Positions 17,298-26,110 of a stretch of 64,000 nucleotides of DNA are shown piece by piece. The stretch spans positions 186,001 through 250,000 of the forward strand of contig NZ_NXNI01000001.1 in the NCBI RefSeq assembly GCF_002494345.1, in the 5' to 3' direction. The position numbers and the translations under genes were made by a program. The DNA is from Natrinema ejinorense (GTDB taxonomy: Archaea; Halobacteriota; Halobacteria; Halobacteriales; Natrialbaceae). Numbering within the stretch: the first letter of the stretch is position 1; the number at the start of each line of letters is the position of its first letter. The notes beneath the pieces are model-generated. The model was given only the letters and a program-made list of their open reading frames with translations, was not told where the DNA came from and searched no databases.

Positions 17298-18422
17298 TCA
17301 GTCGGTTTCCGTCGACTCGTCGTGGGGCCCCGCGTCGATATCGCGAATCGACGGCTGGTCGTTCGGCACGGCGATCGACTGCTCGAGTACCGATGCCCGA
17401 AGCGTCGGCTTCGATGCCGTCGCCTCGCGTCGATACGGATCGTCGGTCTCCGCTCGACGGACACCCCGTGGCGTCAGGTAGTTCCCGTCGACGTCGACGC
17501 CGGCCCCTTCACAGAGGCGCTTCAACACCGATCGGGCGCCCTCGGTCGTGATCGCTGGGGGCGCGATCGATCGCTCGCGTGCGAGTTCCATCGCCGTCGC
17601 GTCCGTGAACAGGGCGTCGATCTCGCTCTCGTCGTACCCCCGTTCGTGCAGGCTCGCTCGCACCCGACTCGCGATCGACGGCGCGTGCCCCGTGGGAAAC
17701 AGCGGCCAGTCGTTCGACGGCGGATCGAGAACGACCCGATACCGACGCAACGGCGTCCGGGCACGGGCGGGGAGGGGAACGTCCTCGAGGCGCTGGGACT
17801 TCCCCAGCACGCGGATCGTCCCCGTATAGAAGTCGACGTCGTCCCAGGTCGCACCCGTTCGTCGGTCGTCTTCGGGCGCCCGGAACAGTTCGGCCCCGCG
17901 GACGCTCGAGTGGGCGAGGACGGCCACCATCGCGTACTCGCGCAACCGCGTGCGTCGCTCCCTCGTCGAACGCGAGCCGGCCTCGAGTGCCCGCTCCCTG
18001 ACGTATCCTTCGAGTTCGCGGCGCCGATCGGCCGTCCAGGAGTCGTTCGGCGATCGCGTCTCGGCCGTCGGTAGCGCAGCCTCGGCGCGGTCGCTCGCCG
18101 CGGGATTGTCCTCGAGGATCCCGCCGCGGACACACCACGAGAGAAACGCCCGCACCACGGCGTAGTAGGTGTCGGCGGTCGACGCAGTGTACTCCCCGCG
18201 TTCGGTTCGACGACGCAGTTCCGTGGCGTAGGCGTGCATGTGCTCAACCGACAGCGCGACGATCGAACCGATCTCGTGTTCCCGCTCGAGCCACTCGGCC
18301 CATCGCCGGAGGATCGACTCGGCGTTGGCGGCGTAGGCACCCGCACCCGAGCTGTCGGGATCGCCGACGGCCTTTCGCTGGAGATAGGCGTCGACTGCGT
18401 CCGTGATCGCGACCGCGGTCAC
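17298..18422 (-). CDS. tyrosine recombinase-like protein, catalytic residues degenerate
   Basis: 374 residues. An N-terminal SAM-like core-binding domain (residues 5-110) is followed by a catalytic-fold domain. Box I arginine is present (Arg175 in HSSVRGAELF) and a beta-hairpin lysine (Lys208 in LGKSQR). Box II, normally H-x-L-R-H, reads TPRGVRRA at 317-324, so both histidines are Arg. The nucleophilic tyrosine expected about 35 residues later is absent; the only Tyr after box II is Tyr330, much too close. It probably binds DNA without cutting. Lies alone, convergent with the Mrp operon, at the edge of a transposon-rich patch. Frame and codon use are good, so it is maintained rather than decaying. 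Confidence 0.7.
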   Translation of the reverse strand: MTAVAITDAVDAYLQRKAVGDPDSSGAGAYAANAESILRRWAEWLEREHEIGSIVALSVEHMHAYATELRRRTERGEYTASTADTYYAVVRAFLSWCVRGGILEDNPAASDRAEAALPTAETRSPNDSWTADRRRELEGYVRERALEAGSRSTRERRTRLREYAMVAVLAHSSVRGAELFRAPEDDRRTGATWDDVDFYTGTIRVLGKSQRLEDVPLPARARTPLRRYRVVLDPPSNDWPLFPTGHAPSIASRVRASLHERGYDESEIDALFTDATAMELARERSIAPPAITTEGARSVLKRLCEGAGVDVDGNYLTPRGVRRAETDDPYRREATASKPTLRASVLEQSIAVPNDQPSIRDIDAGPHDESTETD

Positions 18423-18982
18423 GGGCCGATCACCTGCTCGAGACGGATCGTGAGCGTGCCACCACGGATCATCTCGTCCGATACTGTTTCACGAGGCTAA
18501 ATCCGTGTTTCGGTCTCACGGGGTCGGAAAAATACGAGCGCCGACGGCCGGAAGCACCACACGTCCGGGCACGTTTTCGGGATCTAACACCGCTACAAAC
18601 GAGATCGAAGAGAAGTCAGCTCGATTTGAGACGTTTGTACCTGAATCCGCTGGTGTAGTTCACCGACGATCGGTGATCTGCAGTTACACGACCCACCACG
18701 CAAGATTCAACAGAAAGGACGGATGCTGTGGCTCTCCGCGGGGAGACTACGGAACGTGCCTGCAGTTTCAGCCGCCCTCGCGGAGATATCGTCCGGCCGG
18801 TGATGAGCGAATATCACGGCCCATTCCGACGTTCACTAGATAGGCCGTGAGTCGCCAGAGATCGTACAGCAGTGCGACAAAGGTGAACGTGAACAACCGA
18901 ACACGGCTCCACCGCTGCGCCGTCTCGAAGTCCGTTTCCCAGTAATTCCGTCCGAGGGTACAATTTTGTTAATGGTGTTGGT
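18423..18982. other. gene-poor stretch with transposase debris
   Basis: 560 bp before the AI-2E-type gene. Apart from the transposase tail at 18768-18950, I see no convincing coding frame. A 112-codon plus-strand frame from 18505 has unnatural composition and crosses the transposase tail in antisense. Confidence 0.5.
18768..18950 (-). pseudogene. C-terminal remnant of an IS transposase
   Basis: About 60 codons read on the minus strand to a TGA at 18768-18770. The order NYWETDFETA, then RVRLFTFTFVALLYDLWRL, is the characteristic helix near the end of IS4/IS5-type haloarchaeal transposases (charged turn, then hydrophobic helix with LLYDLW). A stop codon just upstream (minus-strand TAA near 18960) and loss of the rest show it is dead. 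Confidence 0.6.
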
Positions 18983-20197
18983 ATGGTATCACTATCTATG
19001 GATGGAACCAATTCACGGATCCGGAACGTCCGCGTCTGGCCGGCTCACGACCGCCTCGGGTGGTGGATTCTGGGGCTTGCGTTGCTGGCCGTGTTGGGAC
19101 TTGTCGTCGACCAGTACCTCCCATGGCTCGTCCTCGGGCTGTTCGTTTACTACGTTGCGCGGCCGATCACGCAGCGACTCGAACGGCGCATCGCCTCGCC
19201 GACCCTCGTCGCGGCGCTGACGCTGCTCCTGATCGTCGTCCCGATCGTGATGATGCTCGGTGTGATTTTGCTCGTCGCGCTCGGGCAACTGGTGACGGCG
19301 GTCGCTGACCTGCCGATCGACAGAATCCTCGCGCAGTTGCCGGTTCAGGTTACCGACCTCCCGAACACACCTTCGGAGGTGTACGACACCACGGCCGTTC
19401 TGATCCAGGACCCGTCGGTGCAGACCCTGCTCGGTTCCGTTGGTCAGGCGGTTGGGGCGATCGGCGCGGTGCTGTTCAACATGTTTATTTCGCTGCTGAT
19501 CGCGTTTTTCCTGCTGGTCAGCGACCGCGACATCGCCGACTGGTTCGAATCGAACGTATTCGGCGAGGACAGCCTAACGACCGAATACTTCTCGGCCATC
19601 GATCGCGGACTGGGTTCGATCTACTTCGGCTACACGATGACGATCTTCGCGGTTATCATCCTCTCGGCGATCGTCTACACGCTGTTTAACGTCGTCGCGC
19701 CCGGCGGACTGGCGATCCCATCGGCGGTGCTGTTCGCCGTCGTCACAGGGCTATTCACGCTCGTCCCGCTCGTCGGTCGGTCGATCGTCTACTTCGCGAT
19801 CGCCGGGGCCCTCGCGGTTCAGGCGGCGACGGTCGATCCGCGACTCCTCTGGTTCCCGATAGCGTTCCTCGCGGTCATGGTCGTCGCGTTCGACAACCTC
19901 GTCCGGACGTACATCCGGCCGTACCTCTCCGGGCGACTGCTCAACACTGGGCTCGTGATGTTCGCGTACCTGTTCGGCCCGCCGCTGTTCGGCTGGTCGG
20001 GCATCTTCCTCGGCCCGTTCCTGATGGTGTTCATCGTGACGTTCGTTCGGATGATCCTGCCAGTGTTGGCCGACCCCGATCACGAGCGCGTCGACGTCGA
20101 ACCCGAACACACGCTTGATGAGTTCGCAGAGACCGTCGGCGAGATGGAAGACGTCCCTCCGTCCGAAACGGACCGGACCGACATCGGAACGGGGTGA
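18983..20197 (+). CDS. AI-2E family (PerM-like) membrane protein
   Basis: 404 residues, about eight TMs with the central hydrophilic domain between spans 3 and 4 that is typical of the AI-2E/UPF0118 family. Conserved parts include FFLLVSDRDIADWF and the last-half helices with PLVGRSIVYF and DNLVRTYIRPYLSGR. The start may instead be ATG 18998. Members have been linked to autoinducer or sodium/proton export; in haloarchaea the substrate is unknown. Ends with an acidic tail. Confidence 0.8.
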   Translation: MVSLSMDGTNSRIRNVRVWPAHDRLGWWILGLALLAVLGLVVDQYLPWLVLGLFVYYVARPITQRLERRIASPTLVAALTLLLIVVPIVMMLGVILLVALGQLVTAVADLPIDRILAQLPVQVTDLPNTPSEVYDTTAVLIQDPSVQTLLGSVGQAVGAIGAVLFNMFISLLIAFFLLVSDRDIADWFESNVFGEDSLTTEYFSAIDRGLGSIYFGYTMTIFAVIILSAIVYTLFNVVAPGGLAIPSAVLFAVVTGLFTLVPLVGRSIVYFAIAGALAVQAATVDPRLLWFPIAFLAVMVVAFDNLVRTYIRPYLSGRLLNTGLVMFAYLFGPPLFGWSGIFLGPFLMVFIVTFVRMILPVLADPDHERVDVEPEHTLDEFAETVGEMEDVPPSETDRTDIGTG

Positions 20198-20487
20198 ACC
20201 GTACCCATGGGAGATTCCGTCTCCGCCCGTCGCCGAGCGACTTGGTCCCCGAAATCACGTCAACGCGCTCGCTGTGGTGCCGGGTCCGATTGGCAGCGAC
20301 GCAACCACAAACGAGTGCAGGACCTATGAAAAAGAGAAAGTAACATACATATAAATGTAATAACACTAATTGCCGTTGCTGGCTTACGGTTCTCCGAGAG
20401 AAGGAGATTGATGTTGTCTATGGCGCACGTTCCGAAAAACGGGGGTGCCGGTCGGCAGAACGAATCGGGTCATGAGAGGGACGAGTC

Positions 20488-21120
20488 ATGAGCCTCGTAC
20501 AAGTACTCCCACTGGCCATCGTGATGATTGCGGGCCCACAGATACTTTCCCCTATCTTCCTCGCCACAAGCGAAAAGTGGCGAGCGAACTCGACGGCGTA
20601 CGTCTTCGGTGCGTTCCTCTCGATCAGTCTCGTCGTCGGCATCGCGTACCTCCTCGGGAACAGTTTCGGTGGTGGTGGCGGATTTCTCGGTGCAAGCGCA
20701 AAACAGTTGCTCTACGTCGTCGTTCTCGTCCTCCTCTTCTATGCAGCGGTGGACACCTACCGGAAGCGGAACGTGTCTGAGCCACCGGCGTGGATGGGCA
20801 AGCTGACCACCGCGACGCCGCGGTTCTCGTTTCGACTGGGGTTCCTCCTGTTGGGTTTCTTCCCGACCGACATCGTCACTTCGATGAGCGTCGGCACCTA
20901 CCTCGCGGCGAACGGCGCCCCGGTCACGGATGCGGCCGGGTTCGTCCTGCTCACGCTGTTCATCCTGGCACTTCCGTCGCTTGGCGTATTCGTGCTGGGC
21001 GAGCGAGCGGAAACCACGCTCCCGAAGATCCGCGACTGGATGAACGGCAACGCCTGGATCATCTCCGAAGCGGTGATTCTGCTCTTCGTCGTCTTGACCC
21101 TCCAGAATCTCTTCGGATAG
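20488..21120 (+). CDS. GAP/LysE-like membrane protein
   Basis: 210 residues, six TMs. The pattern LPLAIVMIAGPQILSPIFLA at the N-terminus, with the helix-loop-helix halves of the LysE/GAP (Sap) group, indicates a small transporter of that superfamily, related to mycobacterial glycolipid-addressing proteins. No enzymatic motif. Substrate unknown. The 290 bp upstream contain an AT-rich block near 20330-20375 that may hold the promoter. Confidence 0.65.
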   Translation: MSLVQVLPLAIVMIAGPQILSPIFLATSEKWRANSTAYVFGAFLSISLVVGIAYLLGNSFGGGGGFLGASAKQLLYVVVLVLLFYAAVDTYRKRNVSEPPAWMGKLTTATPRFSFRLGFLLLGFFPTDIVTSMSVGTYLAANGAPVTDAAGFVLLTLFILALPSLGVFVLGERAETTLPKIRDWMNGNAWIISEAVILLFVVLTLQNLFG

Positions 21121-21352
21121 CCGTCCACGAACCTCCGATCAACGCCTCAGGAGCGGAAAGGGCCAGAGACTAGAACGCTCCACGCCGTCCTGTCGGCGCG
21201 TTCTCCCTCTTGACTGTCCCGTAGTCGATTTCCGAACGTATTGTCACACAACAAATATGGAAAGATATATTTTAAGTAAATCGTATCGTTCTGCGGTAAT
21301 CGTACGGAATCTATCTTCTAACATCGATTTATATCATATTACGTAGGTATTG

Positions 21353-21360
21353 TTTATCTG
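21353..21360. repeat. target-site duplication, left copy
   Basis: TTTATCTG directly before the left inverted repeat. An identical copy lies at 22106-22113. Eight bases is the usual duplication length for IS6-family elements. Confidence 0.9.
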
Positions 21361-22105
21361 GGCACTGTCTAGTTCTGGATCACCTCGACTGGCGCTTTTC
21401 CATCGAGAGCTTGATGCGGTCTTTGGTGGTTGTAGTAATGCACGAACTGTTCAAGCCACTCTCGGACGCTTGACCGACTGCCCACCCATGAATTATGGAA
21501 CCGGTCGATGCGCATTTTGAGGGTATGAAACCACTTTTCGATGAGGTTTCGGTCGGTATAGTTGACCCGACCGCTCAGTCCGACTCGGGAAAGGGCAGTC
21601 CGATAGCCAAATTGATCGACGAGAAACTCAGCCTCGGAGAGATCATGTTTCTCGCGGAGTTTCTGCAGAAACGCAGCCGCCGGATCGGTGCCATGTCGAC
21701 TAAACAACGCAACGTCGAGAATTACTTTTGTCTCGATGTCTATTGCAGCATACAACCAAGACTACTCGCCGTTGATCTTGACAGCAGTTTCGTCGACAGC
21801 GACCCGCGACGGCGTCGCCGTCGGCGGGTCGCATCCACTGTTAGACAGCCGATGAACCCAGTTCCAAACCGCTCCGTGAGAACGTTCAACGCCTAATTCA
21901 GCGAGAATCGTTGTTGTCTCCCGAAGCGAACAACCAGTCTGGTGGAGGCGGACGGCGAACGCCCTGACGGGCGTCGCCGTCCGCTCGTTCTCCCAAGATT
22001 CTTCTAAATCCGCCGCATAGCTCTCGCTGAGCAGGTCTGCGAGCATCTTAGCCAATTCACTCAACGACCTGCTCATTTCTCAAACTGACTCAACTAGACA
22101 GTGCC
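21361..22105 (-). mobile_element. IS6-family insertion sequence, 745 bp
   Basis: Perfect 14-base terminal inverted repeats: GGCACTGTCTAGTT at 21361-21374 and its complement at 22092-22105. Flanked by a perfect 8-base duplication (TTTATCTG). One transposase frame on the minus strand fills the element. Ends and flanks are undamaged, so insertion is recent, though the transposase carries an in-frame stop. The element sits in an AT-rich intergenic region and interrupts no recognisable gene. Confidence 0.92.
21369..22076 (-). pseudogene. IS6-family DDE transposase with in-frame amber stop
   Basis: The 236-codon frame opens with MSRSLSELAKMLADLLSES, then an HTH region (SLRETTTILAELGVERSH) and the first catalytic Asp in VAVDETAVKINGE. 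There a TAG at about 21762-21764 stands where I expect the Trp of GEWSWLYAA; the frame then continues intact through the second catalytic Asp (LVDQFGY) and the Glu of the C-terminal HHQ/NHQRPHQAL region (ending VEVIQN). A single TGG to TAG change explains it. Without readthrough only a 104-residue DNA-binding fragment is made. Confidence 0.88.
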
Positions 22106-22113
22106 TTTATCTG
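22106..22113. repeat. target-site duplication, right copy
   Basis: TTTATCTG immediately after the right inverted repeat; matches the copy at 21353-21360 exactly. Confidence 0.9.
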
Positions 22114-22178
22114 TATAATTGGATTATCTCTATCTTCGGAAGTGTTCTTTATATCGTTTGACAGCGTACTAACAATTG

Positions 22179-22586
22179 ATGATGAGTATCAAATGGTCAG
22201 CTGTAATAACTGGGTTCGTCGTGACCCTCGCACTCGGGTTCATTAGCGGTCTCATATACGTGGGATCCGAAGCCTCGATGGTGGTATTGTACTCGGGAAC
22301 GATCGGCGTCCTCGGTGGGCTCACCGCCGGCTACCTCGCTGGCGGAACGATGAGTTCTGGCGCGGTTCATGGCGGTATAGCAACCGTCTTCGGATCGCTA
22401 GTCGTGTTAGCCTTTGCGACATTCACGACCCTCCTCTTCGGGGGCCTCGTCGCATCGACTGGCGTGTTCATCCTCGGCATACTCGTGCTCGCGTTCTACG
22501 CTATCCCCGGTGCGCTGGGTGGCGCGATCGGCTCGTGGGCGAAGAGTCGCCGGATTGCTCCAGAACCGGCAGGCGTACGGGCCTGA
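22179..22586 (+). CDS. small four-span membrane protein, DUF5518-like
   Basis: About 135 residues; start is ATG 22179 or 22182 (a TTG at 22176 is also in frame). Four hydrophobic spans rich in Gly and Ala, with the glycine-rich hairpin GGLTAGYLAGGTMSSGAVHG near residues 45-65, a pattern of the haloarchaeal DUF5518 group. The gene begins about 75 bp downstream of the IS element, so its promoter region was split or moved by the insertion. An ATATCG block at 22150 may now serve as TATA. Function unknown. Confidence 0.65.
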   Translation: MMSIKWSAVITGFVVTLALGFISGLIYVGSEASMVVLYSGTIGVLGGLTAGYLAGGTMSSGAVHGGIATVFGSLVVLAFATFTTLLFGGLVASTGVFILGILVLAFYAIPGALGGAIGSWAKSRRIAPEPAGVRA

Positions 22587-22952
22587 TAGTTGCCAGCAAC
22601 GGCAACTTCCTCACTCTGAACTGGCCAAACCGCGTTCTACCCGCAGCGTCTCGCCGAACCGATGTTTCAGTGTAAAGATTTCCTCGATAACCGATAGCCG
22701 ACGATAGACGTCCCCGTCGGTTAGATTCGCACGTAGTGGCCAGTGTCTTCACTGCAATAATGTTCTAAACGAAACCGTCAACAGACTCTCCTGCTGTTCT
22801 CACACAACTTGTACGTACACTGGTGGTTTGTGGATATCAATATCCCGAACTTGCCCCGAGCCGATCGGACGAGTTTGATATATCGTTATGCCATTTAGAT
22901 CTGGTTCCGACGACGGTTCTCACGAGCGGGTCGCCTCACACCGAGGCGACGG
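22584..22952. other. intergenic region with a decayed coding tail
   Basis: About 365 bp. The left third carries the tail described at 22611-22745. The remainder shows no protein-like frame in either direction; AT-rich blocks occur around 22770-22890. Confidence 0.4.
22611..22745 (-). pseudogene. unidentified C-terminal coding remnant
   Basis: 44 codons read on the minus strand into a TGA at 22611-22613, opening after an upstream in-frame TGA. The translation contains NLTDGDVYRRLSVIEEIFTL and then KHRFGETLRVERGLASSE, with a protein-like mix of charged and hydrophobic residues and normal codons, unlike the shadow frames nearby. No start codon. I do not recognise the parent family; given the neighbourhood a transposase or regulator tail is likely. 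Confidence 0.35.
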
Positions 22953-23117
22953 TCAGGACGGGTGCTGGTGTCTGATTTTCTCCGCGGTCATCCCTGGGAC
23001 CGGCGTCCCACAGTCCGTACACTTCCAGCTCGGCGTTACCGTTCCCCGCTCTTTCTCGAGGTCGTGTCTGAATTCGATGCGGGCACCACACGGACACTGG
23101 TACGTCGTGCGGGTCAT
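22953..23117 (-). CDS. small double zinc-ribbon protein
   Basis: 54 residues from ATG 23117. Two cysteine pairs, CPC (residues 8 and 10) and CTDC (33 and 36), with the outline MTRTTYQCPCGARIEF and later WKCTDCGTPV, look like a compact zinc ribbon. Short charged C-terminus ending RHQHPS. Haloarchaea have many such proteins of fewer than 60 residues, some needed for stress responses; the role here is unknown. Not part of an obvious operon, though it sits 190 bp downstream of the MaoC-like gene on the same strand. Confidence 0.65.
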   Translation of the reverse strand: MTRTTYQCPCGARIEFRHDLEKERGTVTPSWKCTDCGTPVPGMTAEKIRHQHPS

Positions 23118-23310
23118 ACTCGTGACAACCTGGCGAGGAGCGATAAGCGATTCGACGGTCGAGGCTCACGACGTGTTCACGGCCCCATTCTCTGTGGACA
23201 GCGCTCGAGAAGCGAGACGGACCGCTGTCAGTCAGCGTCGGCAACCCCACAACTCGTCCGTGGGTCGCCGGTCACTCGGGCCAGCAACCCGTATGACGGC
23301 GGCCGGCCGT

Positions 23311-23697
23311 TCACGCGTCTTTCAGAATGATTCCCTCGATCGTCGCGGTCAACACGGTCTCCCCGGCCTCGTTCTCACAAACGACGTCCGAGGTGAATTC
23401 GTAGCGGTCATCTCGCTCGACGACAGTGTCGTACGTCGATCGACACGTGATCGATTCGTCAGTATAGACTGGCTGGTGGAAGTTAAACTCCATCGTACTG
23501 GCCAACACTTCGGCATCGCTCCCCATTTTCGTCGGCAGGGTCGCGGTCAGCAACCCCTGTACCATCACTCGCCCGTCCTCGTCCGGTTCGGTGTGTCGGG
23601 GTTGGTCGTCACCGGAAAGTGCTGCGAACTGCTGGACGTCTTCGACTGTGAACGTTCGCTCGAACGTTCTCGTCTCGCCCTCGATTGGCTGAGTCAT
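23311..23697 (-). CDS. MaoC-like hot-dog dehydratase family protein
   Basis: 128 residues, the size of a single hot-dog domain. The LSGDDQPRHTEPD stretch at 27-39 corresponds to the catalytic D-x(4)-H region of R-specific enoyl-CoA hydratases (Asp and His retained), followed by the GRVMVQGLLTATLPTKM helix. The usual Asn after Asp is Gln here. It probably hydrates or otherwise handles acyl thioesters in the cytoplasm; the actual substrate is unknown. Stands alone. Confidence 0.72.
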   Translation of the reverse strand: MTQPIEGETRTFERTFTVEDVQQFAALSGDDQPRHTEPDEDGRVMVQGLLTATLPTKMGSDAEVLASTMEFNFHQPVYTDESITCRSTYDTVVERDDRYEFTSDVVCENEAGETVLTATIEGIILKDA

Positions 23698-24184
23698 TGA
23701 GATCTACGTCTCTCATTCGGATCTCGATAGAAGAAGCAACTGATAGGGAGACGAGGCCGGTTCTAGTACCCGAACCGATTCACGGGCTGGTCGCACTCGC
23801 GCGGCCAGCGAACCGAGGGCCGGCCCGTCGTCGAGAAGGAGTTCGCGAGGTTCTCCGCTTCCAATATTTGAACCCGAAGATCGTCTTCCCGATAACTCGT
23901 GGGCGGCCCTCCTCGAGGAGTGCTGGAGTGTTTTTCAGTCACGGACAGCCGAGTACTCGAGCGTGCAGCGACGCAGACGTGGTTATCGCGGTCGTTCGCC
24001 GTCGAACGATCGGACGAGCACGCCGTCGTCCTCTCCTGATAAACCAAAAGACGATATATTGAATCCGAATTTCGGCGTGGGAACTCCCGAGTAGTGACCA
24101 GACCGATCCGATCGCCGAGTCGATACCACGTCGAACGCATCGAGAACCAGCGCTACAGCGCCGCCCGTTCGACGATGAGCCTCG
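23698..24184. other. intergenic region without recognised gene
   Basis: 487 bp. A 125-codon minus-strand frame (23763-24140) has low-complexity, Arg/Thr/Ser-rich composition and no motif, so it is not called. An AT-rich patch ACGATATATT at 24051-24060 could be a promoter element but has no gene correctly placed after it. I see no RNA gene or repeat. Confidence 0.45.
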
Positions 24185-24967
24185 CTACCGATCGATGCCG
24201 TTCCGAATGCGGGTTTCGGCTTCCTCGAGCGCCCGCTCCCGGTCGAAGTCGTCGGTAATCGCTCGCAGCCGTGCCTCGTCCGCGTCCGCCAACTCGCGCG
24301 CGTGGTCGGTCACGTTGGGGATCGCACGGATGATGTTGTCGACGATCGGCACGTCGGCGACCTGTGGCGAGCGCGAGAGCGGATTGAGATCGATCACGAT
24401 TTCGGTCTTCCCCATCTCGTCGAGGGCTTCGGCGCGGTCGCCGTCCTCGAGGGGGACGAGCACCACGTCGGCCTCGTAGATGCCGTCGGCGTCGACTTTC
24501 GCCCGCTTGTGATCCAGGTTCGGAATGTGCGCGTCGGCCTCGAGTCCCTTCACGTCGGCAGCGCCGTGCTCCCGAAGGTGGTCGGCGATGGCCTTGATCC
24601 GCTCGGGCGTGCGGTTGAAGAGGTTGACCTCGAGGTCGGCGTCGACGGCGTCGGCGAGGGCGGCCATTTCGCCGGGAACCAGCGCCGCGACGTTGCCGTT
24701 GATCGAGAGGACGGGGTGATCCGCCAGCAGGAGGTGGGCTGCGGCGGCCCGTTCGGCCGCGTCGGCGCTGGGCAGGGTTTCCTCGCCCAGCAGGTAATCG
24801 AAGGCGCTGCCACGTCCCTCGGCGTGCATCCCCTGGAGGTGTGTGATTCCTTTTTCGACGCCCTTCTCGATCCGATGCCGGGTGAGTAGGTCCTGATATC
24901 TGGGGTGGTCCTCCGGGATCTCCTCCTCGTGCTCGACGTCGGCAGAGACGGTGTCGTAGTCGCTCAC
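24185..24967 (-). CDS. 4-phosphopantoate-beta-alanine ligase (phosphopantothenate synthetase)
   Basis: 260 residues, GTG start. Matches the archaeal PPS family (DUF137): HPRYQDLLTRHRIEKGVEKG near 20-40, LSINGNVAALVPGE near 88-101, NLFNRTPERIKA, and the ATP-binding NPLSRSPQVADVPIVDNIIRA region at about 205-225. With pantoate kinase it replaces the bacterial PanC/PanK steps of CoA synthesis: it joins phosphopantoate to beta-alanine, using ATP. The pantoate kinase gene lies about 195 bp upstream on the same strand, so the two form a pathway pair. Confidence 0.9.
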   Translation of the reverse strand: MSDYDTVSADVEHEEEIPEDHPRYQDLLTRHRIEKGVEKGITHLQGMHAEGRGSAFDYLLGEETLPSADAAERAAAAHLLLADHPVLSINGNVAALVPGEMAALADAVDADLEVNLFNRTPERIKAIADHLREHGAADVKGLEADAHIPNLDHKRAKVDADGIYEADVVLVPLEDGDRAEALDEMGKTEIVIDLNPLSRSPQVADVPIVDNIIRAIPNVTDHARELADADEARLRAITDDFDRERALEEAETRIRNGIDR

Positions 24968-25162
24968 GATCGATTACTGGATTGGGTCGATAAAAAACGG
25001 CCCGATCGGTCGGCGGCGGCCGCGAACCGCCCAGCCGATCGCTCGCGTGACACACCGCCGCGGGGGTCGGTCCGATACCAGCCGAACGCGATGGTGTCGG
25101 CCCGCTCGCAGGCGGCCGGGAGGACTGCGCGTGAGACGGTCCCCGTCCGCTCAAGCGAGCGC

Positions 25163-25990
25163 TTACTTCAACACCGCACCGGCCGGATGCGTCGCACAGA
25201 CCGACGGATCGTACCCCGCATCGGACAGCCCCGTTCCGAGCGCGAAGACGGTCTCACCGAGCATGGCCATCGATGCCTGGCCGTCGACCGCCGAGACGTC
25301 GGTGATCGCCTCCGTGACCCGCTCCGTGAGGAGGCCGGCATCGCGTGCGAACAGCCGCGACGCATACATGAACGACAGTAGCGTCGGCTCCTCGACCAGC
25401 CGGGAGAGCGCCTCCGTCCCGGCGGCCGTCAGTTCCTCGGTCTCCCCCGAGAGCACGTCGGCCGTCGAGAGTTCGCCGAACGAGACGTATTCGACGCGCG
25501 CCCGCGACGGAATCGCGTCGAGTTTGTTGTCCTGTGGGCCACCCGGCTCGAGGCGGATCGGAACGCCGCCGTGTGCCTGGGCGACGACGTCGCCCAGTCC
25601 CGTCCCGGCCTGGACTTCGGCACCGTGGGCGACCGTCACGAGTTCGTTCGCGGAGAGTTTGCGCTCGAACACGCGGTTGGCCGCGAGTGCCGTGCCAAGC
25701 GCCATTGCACCGGAGACACCGAACCCAGCCCCGATCGGCAGCTCGGAGTCGGCCTCGACGCGGGCGGTCACCTCGAGGGTCTCGAGGACGGTCGTCACCG
25801 GTTCGACGTCGGTTTCCGCCCCGTCGAGGACGATAGTTGGTTCCTCCGCCGGTTCGACCGTTACTTCGACACCGTCAGTAAGCGTTAGTCCCGCTCCCCG
25901 TGAGCCGGCTTTCGTCGGATCCTCGTCCGGGTGCGTGCTAAAAAAGCCCGTAACGTGGCCGGGGACGAACGCCGTCGCCTCCTCGCGCAT
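25163..25990 (-). CDS. pantoate kinase (GHMP family)
   Basis: 275 residues from ATG 25990; a longer frame from 26110 adds 40 unlikely residues. GHMP-kinase fold: N-terminal AFVPGHVTGFFSTH, then the phosphate-binding loop PIGAGFGVSGAMALG near residues 119-133, and C-terminal GLSDAGYDPSVCATHPAGAV. Archaeal pantoate kinase phosphorylates pantoate with ATP, the step before phosphopantothenate synthetase, whose gene follows. Cytoplasmic. Pairing with PPS makes the assignment firm, since other GHMP kinases also share the loop. Confidence 0.87.
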   Translation of the reverse strand: MREEATAFVPGHVTGFFSTHPDEDPTKAGSRGAGLTLTDGVEVTVEPAEEPTIVLDGAETDVEPVTTVLETLEVTARVEADSELPIGAGFGVSGAMALGTALAANRVFERKLSANELVTVAHGAEVQAGTGLGDVVAQAHGGVPIRLEPGGPQDNKLDAIPSRARVEYVSFGELSTADVLSGETEELTAAGTEALSRLVEEPTLLSFMYASRLFARDAGLLTERVTEAITDVSAVDGQASMAMLGETVFALGTGLSDAGYDPSVCATHPAGAVLK

Positions 25991-26110
25991 TACCGCCACG
26001 CTTTCGGCCCGACCGATATAACGTTGAAGGTTCCACTCGCCGTTTCGGCGGGCAGCCCGTCGGAAACTGTCGGCAGACCTATTAGAGAGCGATCGCCCGG
26101 ACGCAGTCAC

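Noticed and set aside
18505-18843. 112-codon plus-strand frame
   Set aside because: Low-complexity, no motif, and it runs antisense across the transposase remnant.
21762-21764. TAG in the transposase read as pyrrolysine
   Set aside because: It replaces a Trp codon expected from the family, and haloarchaea are not known to use pyrrolysine; a point mutation is simpler.
23763-24140. 125-codon minus-strand frame
   Set aside because: Arg/Thr/Ser-rich, no structure and no conserved pattern.
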